Notes: generated by a model from the sequence alone, not told the origin. A stretch of DNA of 64,000 bases from Phyllobacteriaceae bacterium (GCA_024742765.1 JANSXT010000001.1:124001-188000), one strand, 5' to 3'. Positions 25,239 to 34,830 are shown, numbered from the stretch's first letter. Made by a program: numbers and translations.

Positions 25239-26761
25239 TGCAAGGACTTCGCAAATGCACGGTCGCGCTGGATATCGGCACGGGGTCGACCCGGGCGGCG
25301 GCCATGTCGCCCGACGGCGCCGTCCTGAAGGTGGCCGCGCGCGAATATGAGCAGATCGTTCCGGCCTATGGCTGGTCCGAACAACGGCCCGACGACTGGT
25401 GGAACGCCGCCAGGGCCGTGCTGTCCGAAGTCGCCGCCTGGGCTGGGGACAATGGTCTGACCGTCGACGCCATCGCCGCCTGTGGCCAGATGCATGGCAC
25501 CGTGCTGGTCGATGATGACGGGCGGCTGACGCGGGATACCGCGCCATTATGGAACGACAAGCGGACGCTCGACTATGTCCGCGCGTTCGAGGCGCGCCAG
25601 GATATCGCCGCATGGCTGCCGCGCACGGCGAACCCGCCGACACCGGCCTGGCCCGCATTCAAGCTGCAATGGCTGCGCGACAACGATCCGGACGCATGGG
25701 CGCGCACCGCCACGGTCTTCATGCCCAAGGACTATGTCAACCTGCGCCTGACCGGCGAACGGGCCATGGACTGGACCGAGGCTGCGTGCTCATTCTTGAT
25801 GGACCCGCAGACCGGCGGTTGGAACCGGATGGTTCTGGACGAACTTGGCCTCGACATTGAACGCATGGCACCTATTCGCCTGCCGACAGAGGTGTTGGGT
25901 GGCGTTTCTGCGGCGGCCGCTGCCGAGACGGGGCTTGCGCAAGGCACGCCGGTGCTTGTCGGTGGCGGCGATTATCCCGTCGCGCTTCTGGGCTCGGGCG
26001 TGTGCCGACCGGGACTGGCTTCCGAGGTCGCTGGCACATCCTCAATCATAACGCTGGTGGCTGATCGTCCGATTCTTGATCCCGAGATCAGCAATGTCGG
26101 CACGCCTGAAGGCAACTGGGGCGGCTTTGTCCTGCTCGAGGCGGGCGGCGACGCAGCGCGCTGGGCGCGACGGGCGTTCCACGACAACCAGATGGACTAT
26201 GCACAGATCATCGAGATGGCGGCCGCAGCGCGCCCCGGATCCGACGCACTCCTGTTCCTGCCCTATCTCGTCGGCGAGCGGCTGGGCGCGCACCGCAACT
26301 CCCGCGCCCAGTTCTTCGGTCTGGCGGCCGGCCACGGCCTGCCGCAGATGCACCGCGCGGTGCTCGAAGGCGTCGGCTTTGCCGTCAACCGCCATTTGGA
26401 CGTGATGGAGCGGGCGACGGGCACGCGCCCCGAAATTCTGATCGCCTCGGGTGGTGGCGCCAAGGCCGACCTATGGCTGCGCATCAAGGCGGCGATCTAC
26501 AACCGGCCCATCATGATCCCAGAAGAGCCTGAATGCGGGCTGGTCGGCTGCGCGGCGCTTGCTGCCGTCGCCACCGGCGCTGCGCGCGATCTGACCGAGG
26601 CGTCCGCGCAGATGGTGCGGCACAGCAGAGAGGTCATGCCCGATCCGGCATGGGCCGAGCACTATCACTGCATGCAACCGCTCTTCAACGCACTCTATGA
26701 GCAAAGCCAGCAGCACTATGACACGCTCGATGCGCTCATCGTATCGCAACCGGAGGCTTGA
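25238..26761 (+). CDS. FGGY-family carbohydrate kinase (xylulokinase-like)
   Basis: This 507-residue protein opens with TVALDIGTGSTRAAAMS (ATP phosphate-1), has DAIAACGQMHGTVLVDDDG and the PAWPAFKLQWLRDNDP region, then VLVGGGDYPVALLGSGV and a final ASGGGAKADLWLRIKAAI adenosine loop. Overall it is xylulokinase/gluconokinase-like. The ATG at 25238 overlaps the permease stop (TGATG). It should phosphorylate the sugar imported by the preceding transporter or its keto product. The next gene begins immediately at the stop. Confidence 0.9.
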   Translation: MQGLRKCTVALDIGTGSTRAAAMSPDGAVLKVAAREYEQIVPAYGWSEQRPDDWWNAARAVLSEVAAWAGDNGLTVDAIAACGQMHGTVLVDDDGRLTRDTAPLWNDKRTLDYVRAFEARQDIAAWLPRTANPPTPAWPAFKLQWLRDNDPDAWARTATVFMPKDYVNLRLTGERAMDWTEAACSFLMDPQTGGWNRMVLDELGLDIERMAPIRLPTEVLGGVSAAAAAETGLAQGTPVLVGGGDYPVALLGSGVCRPGLASEVAGTSSIITLVADRPILDPEISNVGTPEGNWGGFVLLEAGGDAARWARRAFHDNQMDYAQIIEMAAAARPGSDALLFLPYLVGERLGAHRNSRAQFFGLAAGHGLPQMHRAVLEGVGFAVNRHLDVMERATGTRPEILIASGGGAKADLWLRIKAAIYNRPIMIPEEPECGLVGCAALAAVATGAARDLTEASAQMVRHSREVMPDPAWAEHYHCMQPLFNALYEQSQQHYDTLDALIVSQPEA

Positions 26762-27547
26762 ATGACCAGTACAGCCGTTGAAACGCCCTACCTAGACCGC
26801 TTTCGCCTTTCGGAGCGCCGCGCGCTGGTCACGGGCGGCGGGCGCGGCATCGGCCTTGCCGTCTGCCAGGCCCTGGCCGAGGCCGGCGCCTCGGTGATCC
26901 TGACCGACCGCGATGCGGAACTGGCGCAGAATGCTGCGGCGGGCTTGCGGAGCAGGGGGCTCGATGTCACCGCGCAGCCGCTCGACGTCACCGATCAGGC
27001 GGCAGTCGAAGCGATGGCCGGGCAGGTCGGTGCGCTCGATATCCTGGTCAACAATGCCGGCATCGCCCGTTCCAACATCCCGGCTGAAAAGATGAACGAC
27101 GATGAGTGGTCATCGGTCATCGATATCAACCTGAACGGTCTGTTCTGGTGCTGCCGATCGTTCGGCAAGCGGATGCTGGACCAAGGCAATGGCTGCATCG
27201 TCAATGTGGGCTCCATGTCGGGCTACATCGTCAACCGCCCGCAGGAACAGGCGCAGTACAACGCGTCGAAGGCGGCGGTGCACCAGCTCACCAAGTCGCT
27301 TGCGGCCGAATGGGCGCCGCGCGGTGTGCGGGTCAATGCCGTCGCCCCCACCTATATCGAGACCGAGATGAACGCCTATGTCTACGAAGATGAGAACCTG
27401 ATGCGACACTGGATCGGCGGCACGCCGCAAGGGCGCATGGGGCGCACGGACGAGGTGGCATCGGTGATCCTGTTTCTGGCCTCCGATGCGGCCAGCCTGA
27501 TGACCGGATCGATCGTCCTTGCCGATGGCGGCTACACATGCTGGTAG
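26762..27547 (+). CDS. SDR-family polyol/sugar dehydrogenase
   Basis: This 261-residue classical short-chain dehydrogenase has the cofactor motif TGGGRGIGLAVC (about residues 25-36), NNAGIA, catalytic Ser in GSMSGY, and YNASK with the catalytic Tyr and Lys, ending VLADGGYTCW. Resemblance is to D-arabinitol and sorbitol dehydrogenases. The ATG follows the kinase stop directly with no gap. It would oxidise the imported polyol to a ketose, before or after phosphorylation. Confidence 0.88.
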   Translation: MTSTAVETPYLDRFRLSERRALVTGGGRGIGLAVCQALAEAGASVILTDRDAELAQNAAAGLRSRGLDVTAQPLDVTDQAAVEAMAGQVGALDILVNNAGIARSNIPAEKMNDDEWSSVIDINLNGLFWCCRSFGKRMLDQGNGCIVNVGSMSGYIVNRPQEQAQYNASKAAVHQLTKSLAAEWAPRGVRVNAVAPTYIETEMNAYVYEDENLMRHWIGGTPQGRMGRTDEVASVILFLASDAASLMTGSIVLADGGYTCW

Positions 27548-27558
27548 GACAGGGCACG

Positions 27559-28635
27559 ATGCGGATTTCCGGAGCCCGCTTCCCGGGCCGATACATTCAG
27601 GGAGCCGGCCTCATCGGTCGTCTGGGCGTTGAGGCTGCACCGCTTGGCAAGCGCGCCTTCTGCCTGCTCGACCGGGGCCTTGCCGACCGGCTGGCGCCGA
27701 TTGTGCATGCTGCGGCGGGCGACGAACTGGCACTGGCCACGCGCACGCATGGTGGAGAGTGTTCCGAGGCGGAGATCGACGCCGCCGCCGACAGTGCCGA
27801 TGGCGCGGATATCGTGATCGGGGTCGGCGGTGGCAAATGCCTCGATACGGCCAAGGCCGTCGCCCACAGGATCGGCGCCGCCAGCGTCATCGTGCCGACG
27901 ATCGCCGCCTCCGATGCGCCCTGTTCGGCGCTCGCCGTCGTCTATCGCGAGGACGGGACGGTGGCATACGACATGTTCCTGCCGCGCAATCCGGATCTGG
28001 TGCTGGTCGACACCTCGATCATCGCCGCAGCGCCAGCACGGTTCCTCGCCGCCGGGATCGGCGACGCGCTCGCCACCTTCTATGAAGCCGAAAGCGGCCG
28101 GAAGGCCGACGCACCCAATTGCTGGAACACCCATGGCGCAGGCGTTGCCTTCGAGATCGCGCGTCTTTGCCGCGACGTGATCTTTGAGCATGGCCCCGCT
28201 GCGCTCGCCGACTGCGACGATGATCGCGCCAGTCCCGCACTGGAAAAAGTGGTCGAAGCCAACATCCTTTTGTCGGGTATCGGGTTCGAGTCGGGCGGTG
28301 TCGCCGGTGCGCATGCCATTCATCACGGGCTCTGTGAACTCGACGATGTGCATCATCATCTGCACGGCGAAAAGGTCGCCATCGGCGTCCTCGCCATGCT
28401 GCTGATCGCCGGCGAGGACGCCGAGTTCGCGCGGGTTCGCACCTTTTGCGAGGCGGTCCGCCTGCCGACGACGCTTGCTGGCGTCGGCATCACCGATGTG
28501 ACTGACGAGAAGCTCGCCCGCGTCGCCGAGCGCGCGTGCCGTCCCGGCGACATCATGGACAATGAACCGATGGCGGTGACACCCGCCGACGTGATTGGCG
28601 CCTTGCGCCAACTGATCAGGGAAACACGGACATGA
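27559..28635 (+). CDS. Iron-containing alcohol dehydrogenase (glycerol dehydrogenase-like)
   Basis: This 358-residue protein of the GldA group has the NAD motif IGVGGGKCLDTAKAVA, the TIAASDAPCSALAVVY loop and metal-binding histidines in HAIHHGL and HHHLHGEKVAIGV. AGGAC is eight bases before the ATG at 27559; an earlier ATG at 27538 overlaps the previous gene but has no site. Family members oxidise glycerol or other polyols at a secondary hydroxyl. It overlaps the following SDR by 4 bp. Confidence 0.85.
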   Translation: MRISGARFPGRYIQGAGLIGRLGVEAAPLGKRAFCLLDRGLADRLAPIVHAAAGDELALATRTHGGECSEAEIDAAADSADGADIVIGVGGGKCLDTAKAVAHRIGAASVIVPTIAASDAPCSALAVVYREDGTVAYDMFLPRNPDLVLVDTSIIAAAPARFLAAGIGDALATFYEAESGRKADAPNCWNTHGAGVAFEIARLCRDVIFEHGPAALADCDDDRASPALEKVVEANILLSGIGFESGGVAGAHAIHHGLCELDDVHHHLHGEKVAIGVLAMLLIAGEDAEFARVRTFCEAVRLPTTLAGVGITDVTDEKLARVAERACRPGDIMDNEPMAVTPADVIGALRQLIRETRT

Positions 28636-29384
28636 ACGAAATTGTCGAGACGTTCCGGCCTGACCTCCTGGCGGGCAAGCGCGCCATTGTGGTGGGCGCA
28701 ACGAGCGGCATCGGTCTTGAGATCGCACGCGGCCTAGCCGCGGCGGGCGCCGATGTAACGGGTACAGGCAGCTCGGCCGACAAGATAGCGGCGCTGAACG
28801 AAGAGGGCATCGGGTTCACGCAGCTCGATGTGCGCGACCGGACGGCGGTGTCGGCATTCTGCAATGCCCAGAAACAGGTGGACATACTTGTCAATGCGGC
28901 CGGTGTCGCACGGGGCGGCGAGGAATGGGACGAAGACATCTTCCTTGATACGATCGAAGTGAACTTGAACGCCCAGATGCGTTTTGCCTTCGCGCTGCGC
29001 GACCAGCTTGCCGCATCAAAGGGCTCCGTCGTCAACATCGCCTCGATGCTCAGCTTCCTCGCCGATCCCGGTGTGCCGGCCTATTGCGCCTCCAAGACCG
29101 GCATTTTGGGCCTCACCCGATCCTGTGCCCATGCCTGGGGACGCGACGGCATCCGCGTCAATGCGATTGCGCCGGGCTATCACAGAACTGCCATGACCAA
29201 GCCAATCTGGTCGCGCCCGGATGGCGAAGCGGCCATCTCCAGACGCACAGCATTGGGTCGCTGGGGTACGGCGCAGGACCTGGTCGGCGCAGTCATCTTC
29301 CTCTGCTCACCGGCTGCCGTCTACATCACCGGCATCTGCATGGAGGTCGATGGCGGCTTTGCGACGGGCAATCCGCTGGACTAG
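28632..29384 (+). CDS. SDR-family oxidoreductase
   Basis: This 250-residue protein has VVGATSGIGLEIARGL (cofactor), NAAGVARGG, Ser in NIASMLSF, YCASK with the catalytic Tyr and Lys, and a conserved CMEVDGGFATG end. It is of the gluconate-5-dehydrogenase/2-deoxy-D-gluconate-3-dehydrogenase type. It is the last gene of the rightward operon, so this cluster encodes three dehydrogenases of different folds. Substrate unknown. Confidence 0.87.
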   Translation: MNEIVETFRPDLLAGKRAIVVGATSGIGLEIARGLAAAGADVTGTGSSADKIAALNEEGIGFTQLDVRDRTAVSAFCNAQKQVDILVNAAGVARGGEEWDEDIFLDTIEVNLNAQMRFAFALRDQLAASKGSVVNIASMLSFLADPGVPAYCASKTGILGLTRSCAHAWGRDGIRVNAIAPGYHRTAMTKPIWSRPDGEAAISRRTALGRWGTAQDLVGAVIFLCSPAAVYITGICMEVDGGFATGNPLD

Positions 29385-30143
29385 CCTTTCTGCGGTCGGG
29401 GTTTGGCGTCAAATTGGCGTTCCACCGGTTTCGTGGACGGCTGTGGGCCAGCAGGTTCCAGCCATGGATCGTCGCAGCGCACGGCTCGGACGCGCGCAAG
29501 GCATTCAACACTGAGAGCGGCCCTCGCCGGCGCGATGACCGGTTCGGTTCGCAAGCTCACTGTGCAGCGTAGGGGTTCCTGGTTTTCGGCATGAAAAGCG
29601 CTCTCCGCCACGCCCGACAAACATATGCGAACAGTGCTCGCCGCCGGTTCTGCACCGCTTGACGCAGTTGGAACCCCGAGCCGGGCATCGTTCGGCCCCG
29701 TGATCCGGACATCGCGTTCCGTGATGCCGACCGGTTGCGCACGATCGCGCAGAGGATGGCGCGGTGATCCGAGGGCGATCAGGGTCGACAAGGGCAGCAA
29801 AGTCATCTCGCGCGCCTCGATCCGTGTTTCGCATGGTGCTGGTTTGGCGCGGCGAAACCGATTGCCAGATTTCGATCCGGGACGTATGATACCTCTTAAA
29901 TACCAGTGGGCGTTGATTGACCGAGAAAATGTCTCAAGACGGGTTCCGCGACGATGGGAAGGGCAGGGACGATCGTCAGCATCGCGGCGGCGCGTTCGGC
30001 TTGATCCATCGCCGCCGGTTTGGCCATGGACGCACGGCCGTCGCGCGTTGCGGTTTCCACCGCACGCCGGCGGGCCGCATCCTCCCGCAACCTCCCCTGC
30101 AGCCGGTCGAGACCGCTGCCGCCTGACCAAGGAGACGTCCAAC
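29385..30143. other. Gap between sugar operon and anmK
   Basis: This 759-bp stretch has no gene I would defend. Several frames are open on both strands without ribosome sites. It includes a short stretch resembling an IS3-family integrase (29775-29813) and, near 29897, AATACCA, a half-site shared with other promoters of the amino-sugar locus. The anmK promoter should lie at its right end. Confidence 0.5.
29775..29813 (+). pseudogene. Possible relic of an IS3-family transposase (DDE region)
   Basis: The translation reads [13 protein letters not shown], close to the second-Asp motif AIRVDNGSEFISR of IS3-type OrfB transposases. The bases before and after do not continue the family convincingly and no terminal repeats are seen, so this would be a small decayed fragment. 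Confidence 0.3.
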
Positions 30144-31268
30144 ATGCAGCCTGCCTGGGCAATCGGCCTGATGACCGGCACCGTTCTCGACGGGTTCATC
30201 GACATCGCAATGATCAAGACCGACGGCGAGACGATCGAGGCTTTCGGCCCCTGGGAGTTGGCGCCCTATCCGACCGACATACGATCGCTGTTGCGAGAGA
30301 CGTTTGAGGCCGCGCTGCAATGGCGCTTTTCGGGCCCGGAGCCGGAGATTTTTCGTCAAGCGGAGATCGCCCTGACCCGGGCGCAGTCGGAAGCAGTCAA
30401 CCGCTTTCTGGCCAAGCATGGCTATCAGGCGTCGGACATTGCGGCGGTCGGCTTCCATGGCCAGACCGTTCTGCATGCGGCGCCTGAAAACGGCCATCGC
30501 GGCCACACGCGGCAGCTTGGCGATGGCGCGATGATGGCCGGCATTATCGGCACCGACGTCGTCTACGATTTCCGTTCGGCCGACATGGAGGCCGGCGGAC
30601 AGGGCGCGCCCCTTTCGGCTATCTACCACAAGGCCATGCTGCGCAAGATCGAGGCGGGCAGCGACACGGCGATCCTCAATCTGGGCGGGGTCGCCAACAT
30701 CACCTGGTGCGACGGCGACGAGATGATGGCGTTCGACACCGGGCCGGCCAATGCGCCGGTCAATGACTGGGTCTCGGCCCATTCGGGCGCCGACATGGAT
30801 GTCGACGGCAAGATCGCCGCCAGCGGCTCCGTTGATGAGGACCGGCTGAAGAGTCTTCTGGAGCATCCCTACCTGTCTGCGGCATTCCCGAAATCGCTGG
30901 ACCGGTTCGATTTTCTGGCATCGATGGCCGACGGGCTGGGCCTCGCAGACGGCGCCGCCACGCTGACTGCCTTCACCGCCGGCTCGGTCGGCAAGGCGCT
31001 GGATCTGCTGCCGAGGCGGCCCAAACGGATCATCGTTTGCGGCGGCGGTCGCAAGAACCCCACCATGATGCGCGAAATGGCCAAACGCACCGGATGCGAG
31101 ATCCTTCTGGCCGACGATGTCGGGCTGCGCGGCGATGCGGTCGAGGCGGAGTGCTTTGCGTTTCTGGCGATCCGGTCGATGCGCCAGATGCCCTACAGCT
31201 ATCCGCTGACCACCGGCGTCAAGGCGCCGCAGACGGGCGGAAAACTGGCAACTTACGCGGCAGGCTGA
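30144..31268 (+). CDS. anmK: Anhydro-N-acetylmuramic acid kinase
   Basis: This 374-residue protein converts 1,6-anhydro-MurNAc, released by lytic transglycosylases, to MurNAc-6-phosphate with ATP. Family features: [71 protein letters not shown] and [12 protein letters not shown]. The N-terminal ATP motif reads [15 protein letters not shown] rather than the usual GLMSGTSLDGVD, a modest deviation. AAGGAGA lies before the ATG at 30144. The substrate of the next enzyme, MurQ, is its product, and murQ lies 10 kb away in the same locus. Confidence 0.92.
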   Translation: MQPAWAIGLMTGTVLDGFIDIAMIKTDGETIEAFGPWELAPYPTDIRSLLRETFEAALQWRFSGPEPEIFRQAEIALTRAQSEAVNRFLAKHGYQASDIAAVGFHGQTVLHAAPENGHRGHTRQLGDGAMMAGIIGTDVVYDFRSADMEAGGQGAPLSAIYHKAMLRKIEAGSDTAILNLGGVANITWCDGDEMMAFDTGPANAPVNDWVSAHSGADMDVDGKIAASGSVDEDRLKSLLEHPYLSAAFPKSLDRFDFLASMADGLGLADGAATLTAFTAGSVGKALDLLPRRPKRIIVCGGGRKNPTMMREMAKRTGCEILLADDVGLRGDAVEAECFAFLAIRSMRQMPYSYPLTTGVKAPQTGGKLATYAAG

Positions 31269-31319
31269 ACCGGCGTCCGACGCATGCATCTGCCTCGTCC
31301 GGCGATCACGTGCGTCCGG

Positions 31320-32201
31320 TCAGCTTTGGCGCAGCCGCGGATCGAGATTGTCGCGCAGCGCATCGCCGAACAGGTTCAGTGCGAAGGCGACGATCAAAAT
31401 GGCGAGCCCCGAGAAGATCGCCGCCCAGGGCGCCAGAAACAGGAAATTGCGGCCCTCCGACAGCATCATGCCGAGCGAGGGAACCGGCGGCTGGGTTCCA
31501 AGCCCCAGGAACGACAGGGACGCTTCGACCAGGATCGCCGAGGACAGGAGCAGGCTGACCTGCACGAGGATAACGCTGGCGAGATTGGGCAGGATGTGGA
31601 AGGCGATGATGCGCAGGTCCGACGCGCCGATCGAGCGCGCGCTGAGCACATAGTCGCTCGATGCGATGACCAGAGCCGGCGCGCGCAGCAGGCGCGCGAA
31701 GATGGGCGTATAGACGATGGCGATCGCCGCCGCCGTCGGAAAGCTGCCGGGGCCGAGCAGCGCGATCACGCCGATCGCCAGCAGCATGACGGGAAAGGCG
31801 AACAGCACATCCATCAGCCGCATGATGACGCGTTCGGTCCAGCCGCGATAGTAGGCCGCCAAAAGCCCCAAAATGCTGCCGAAGAAAAGGGCCACACCCA
31901 CAGCACCCGCCGAGATCGCGAGCGACGCGCGCAGGCCATGCATGATCCGCGACAGAAGATCACGGCCAAGCTGGTCCGTGCCCAGCCAGTGCGCCGCCGA
32001 AGGCCCTTTCAGGCGCTGGATAATGTCCTGTTCGAGCGGATCGTAGGGCGCGATCCAGGGCGCGGCCACGGCCACGATGGTGATGAGGAAGATCATGCCG
32101 AGCGACAGATTGTAAAGGCTCGCCTCGGGCATTTTGAACCGCCGCGCCGGACGGGCGGGCAGGGGCTGTTCGGCCGGGTGTTCGATGGTGCCGCCGCTCA
32201 T
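31320..32201 (-). CDS. Oligopeptide-type ABC transporter permease (DppC/OppC)
   Basis: This 293-residue inner-membrane protein has about six spans, a DppC-type N-terminal region (LYNLSLGMIFLITIVAVAAP, HWLGTDQLGRDLLSRIMHGLRASL) and the permease loop SARSIGASDLRIIAFHILPNL (EAA-like motif). The start ATG at 32199-32201 overlaps the preceding permease stop (ATGA). It is the last gene of the leftward binding-protein/permease operon and converges on anmK. Its place among peptidoglycan-recycling genes suggests muropeptides or anhydro-amino sugars as cargo. Confidence 0.92.
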   Translation of the reverse strand: MSGGTIEHPAEQPLPARPARRFKMPEASLYNLSLGMIFLITIVAVAAPWIAPYDPLEQDIIQRLKGPSAAHWLGTDQLGRDLLSRIMHGLRASLAISAGAVGVALFFGSILGLLAAYYRGWTERVIMRLMDVLFAFPVMLLAIGVIALLGPGSFPTAAAIAIVYTPIFARLLRAPALVIASSDYVLSARSIGASDLRIIAFHILPNLASVILVQVSLLLSSAILVEASLSFLGLGTQPPVPSLGMMLSEGRNFLFLAPWAAIFSGLAILIVAFALNLFGDALRDNLDPRLRQS

Positions 32202-33151
32202 TCGGTGATCCTCGGATCGATGAGGGTGTAGATGACGTCGACCAGGAAATTGATCAGCACGAAGCTGCACGTCACCAGCAATATCGCCGCCTGAAGGAGC
32301 GGATAGTTGCGCTCGGCAATGGCGCCCAGGATCAGACGTCCCAAGCCGGGAATGGCGAAGACCTGCTCGATAACGATCGCGCCACTCAGAAGATAGCCGG
32401 CCATGATGCCGACGCTGGTCACGAAGGGAATGATCGCGTTGCGCAGCGCGTGCCGGTAGAGGATGCGCCGCGCGGGAACGCCCTTGGCGCGCGCGGTGCG
32501 GATATAGTCCTGCTGCATCGCCTCGAGCAGTGTCGAGCGCAAAAGGCGCGCCAGGTTCGCCATGATCGGCAGGCTGAGCGCGAAGGCGGGCAACATCATT
32601 CGCTGAATGTTGCCGATCGGATCGGTCGTAAAGGGCACATAGCCCAGCATTTGCAGGCTCGGCGCCACGGTCGACAGGACCAGGATCATGATGATCCCCA
32701 GCCAGAAGGGCGGCACCGTCAGCCCGATGACCGAGCCGGCCTGGACAAAGGCCTCGCCGCGCCGGCCCCTTATGTTGGCCATCAGGATGCCGAGCGGGAT
32801 GGCGAGAATGATGGCCGTCACAAGCGCCAGAAGGGTCAGTTGCAGCGTCGGCCACACATGGTGGCCGATCTCCTCGATCACCGGCCGGCCGGTCCAGATC
32901 GACACGCCGAAATCGCCGCGCAGAACGTTCGACAGCCAGACGAAATATTGCTCATGGATCGGCAGGTCGAGGCCGAGCCGCGTGCGGATGGCTGCGATCC
33001 GGTCGGGCGTCACCTCGGCATTAGCGCCGAGCATGATCGCGACCGCATCGCCGGGGATCATGCGGATGAAGCCGAAAACGAGAATGGAGACGCCGAAAAT
33101 GACGATCGCCAGATCGATCAGCCGGTCACGCAGTCGTTTCAGCAACACCAT
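32198..33151 (-). CDS. Oligopeptide-type ABC transporter permease (DppB/OppB)
   Basis: This 317-residue protein has the DppB layout: an N-terminal span (LIDLAIVIFGVSILVFGFIRMIPGD), the periplasmic loop RLGLDLPIHEQYFVWLSNVLRGDFGVSIWTG, and the EAA-type loop DYIRTARAKGVPARRILYRHALRNA that contacts the ATPase. It forms the membrane channel with the DppC-type subunit. It lies 80 bp after the binding-protein gene with a hairpin between. Confidence 0.93.
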   Translation of the reverse strand: MVLLKRLRDRLIDLAIVIFGVSILVFGFIRMIPGDAVAIMLGANAEVTPDRIAAIRTRLGLDLPIHEQYFVWLSNVLRGDFGVSIWTGRPVIEEIGHHVWPTLQLTLLALVTAIILAIPLGILMANIRGRRGEAFVQAGSVIGLTVPPFWLGIIMILVLSTVAPSLQMLGYVPFTTDPIGNIQRMMLPAFALSLPIMANLARLLRSTLLEAMQQDYIRTARAKGVPARRILYRHALRNAIIPFVTSVGIMAGYLLSGAIVIEQVFAIPGLGRLILGAIAERNYPLLQAAILLVTCSFVLINFLVDVIYTLIDPRITE

Positions 33152-33188
33152 GGGCTGTCTTCATACCGCAAGGGCGGCACGGGCGACA

Positions 33189-33217
33189 TTGGCGGAACGC
33201 GCGCAGCACTCCGCCAA
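33189..33217 (-). other. Intercistronic hairpin after the binding-protein gene
   Basis: A perfect 8-bp stem, TTGGCGGA (33189-33196) with TCCGCCAA (33210-33217), and a 13-base loop lie between the binding-protein stop and the first permease. No T-run follows. It fits an mRNA-stabilising or partial-termination element. Confidence 0.5.
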
Positions 33218-33231
33218 ACCGTCCGTACCCG

Positions 33232-34740
33232 TTATTCGGTGACCGACGTGCCGCCCAGCGACCGCATCGAACGGGTCGGGCTGATCGAATAGCCGTCCAC
33301 ATTGTCGCGCATCGCCGTGTAGAGCTGGCCATAGGTCAGGAACGCGGCTGGGCCCTGGCAGGCCAGTTCCCGCTGCGCGTCCGCATAGATCTCCTGCCGC
33401 TTGGCAGTATCGGTCTCCTCGCGCCCGGCATCGAGCAGGCCATCGAGCGTTTCGTTCGAATATTTGAAGACGTTGGTCGAGCCGCCGGTGCGGAAAGTGC
33501 GGTAGAAATAATCGTCCGGCTCGATCGTTCCCGAGTTGAGCGAGACGAACATGTCGAAATCCGAATTGCGCCAGTTCTGCACGAACTGGCCGATCTCGGG
33601 AATGTCGAGTTCGACATTGATGCCGATGGCCGCCAATTGCTGCTGGACGACCTGCGCGATGCCCTTGGTGCTGTCGCGCGGCAGGACCAGCAGCGTTGCC
33701 TCGACCGGCGTTTCGATGCCGGCTTCTTCAAGAAGCGCCCGGGCCCTGTCGGCGGACGGCGTGAAGCAGCCAAACTCGTCGAGCGGCAATGCGTAATTGG
33801 TCAGCGCGGGCGACAGCGGACCGCCCGGCACGCCGGCCCCGAACAGGGCGGCGGCGACGATATCGTCGCGGTTGATCGCATAGTTGATCGCTTCGCGCAC
33901 CTTGGCATTGTCGAAGGGCGGCCGCGAGACGTTGATGCCGATCAGCGAATAGGCCAGTTCCAGCGTCTCCTCAAGCTGGACGCCGCCGGTGCCCTGGAAC
34001 TGCTGCGCCATCACGCCATCGATGTTGGGCAGCATCTGGTACTGGCCCGAATTCAGGCCGACCTGGCGGGTCGCCGCTTCCGGCACGATGTTGAAGACGA
34101 CGCCCTCGAGCGCCGGCCGGCCCTCGTCCCAATAGTCCGCATTGGCTTCAAGCGTGATCGCCACATCGGGCTGCCAGGAAACGAACTTGAACGGGCCGGT
34201 GCCGTCGGGCGCCCTTTGCAGCGTGTCCGTGTCGTCTTCATATTTGGCCGGCACGATGGCGATCGAGGTCAGCGAGGACAGGAGCGGTGCCGAAGGCGCC
34301 GACAGGTTGAGAACAACCGTGCTGTCGTCGGGTGTCTCGATGCTGTCGACCGCTGCAAGCCGGCTGGCGAGCGGCGAACCGGTGTTTTCGGCCAGCACGC
34401 GGTTGAGGCTGGAGGCCACGTCCGCCGATGTCATCGCATCGCCGCCATGGAACGTCACGCCCTCGCGCAGGGTGAACGTATAGGTCGTCTTGTCGTCGGA
34501 AATCTGCCAGTCTGAAGCGAGGCCCGAAACGATGTTCAGATCATTGTCCAGCGCCGTCAGCCCTTCATAGATCGTGCCGTCGATGATCTGGAACGAGGAA
34601 AATGCAGTGACGATGTGCGGATCGAGACCGGAGGGCGACTGCTCGACGGCCACTTGCAGGGGCGCCGACAGGGCAGGGCCGGAAACGACGGCTGCCACGG
34701 CCACGCCGCATGCCAAAGTGAAGGTGCGAAGGCTTTTCAT
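33232..34740 (-). CDS. ABC transporter substrate-binding protein, family 5
   Basis: This 502-residue protein has a signal peptide (residues 1-25, ending GPALSA) and an SBP_bac_5 (Dpp/Opp) fold: QSPSGLDPHIVTAFSSFQIIDG, YTFTLREGVTFHGGDAMTSADV (family signature), GTGPFKFVSWQPD and INYAINRDDIV. It probably binds a peptide or muropeptide-like ligand in the periplasm. The ATG at 34738-34740 has GGGAGAA upstream. The divergent region to the ATPase genes holds TTGACA (complement of 34866-34871) and the motif at 34831-34849. Confidence 0.9.
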   Translation of the reverse strand: MKSLRTFTLACGVAVAAVVSGPALSAPLQVAVEQSPSGLDPHIVTAFSSFQIIDGTIYEGLTALDNDLNIVSGLASDWQISDDKTTYTFTLREGVTFHGGDAMTSADVASSLNRVLAENTGSPLASRLAAVDSIETPDDSTVVLNLSAPSAPLLSSLTSIAIVPAKYEDDTDTLQRAPDGTGPFKFVSWQPDVAITLEANADYWDEGRPALEGVVFNIVPEAATRQVGLNSGQYQMLPNIDGVMAQQFQGTGGVQLEETLELAYSLIGINVSRPPFDNAKVREAINYAINRDDIVAAALFGAGVPGGPLSPALTNYALPLDEFGCFTPSADRARALLEEAGIETPVEATLLVLPRDSTKGIAQVVQQQLAAIGINVELDIPEIGQFVQNWRNSDFDMFVSLNSGTIEPDDYFYRTFRTGGSTNVFKYSNETLDGLLDAGREETDTAKRQEIYADAQRELACQGPAAFLTYGQLYTAMRDNVDGYSISPTRSMRSLGGTSVTE

Positions 34741-34830
34741 GATATGACGTTCTCCCAAGACGGTTTCGCTCCCGAGACTATGTTGGTGGCCGCGCCTTTG
34801 TTGACATTCCAGGGCCAAGCTGGTGACATA

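Noticed and set aside
24596-26761. 721-codon frame for the FGGY kinase
   Set aside because: The upstream 214 codons are a shadow of the permease gene; the kinase ATG at 25238 overlaps the permease stop.
29625-31268. 547-codon version of anmK
   Set aside because: The family begins at [10 protein letters not shown] (30144) after AAGGAGA; upstream translation has no kinase similarity.
31320-32855. 511-codon fusion with the DppC-like permease
   Set aside because: The first part is a shadow of the DppB gene; the ATGA overlap at 32198-32201 gives a normal 293-residue permease.
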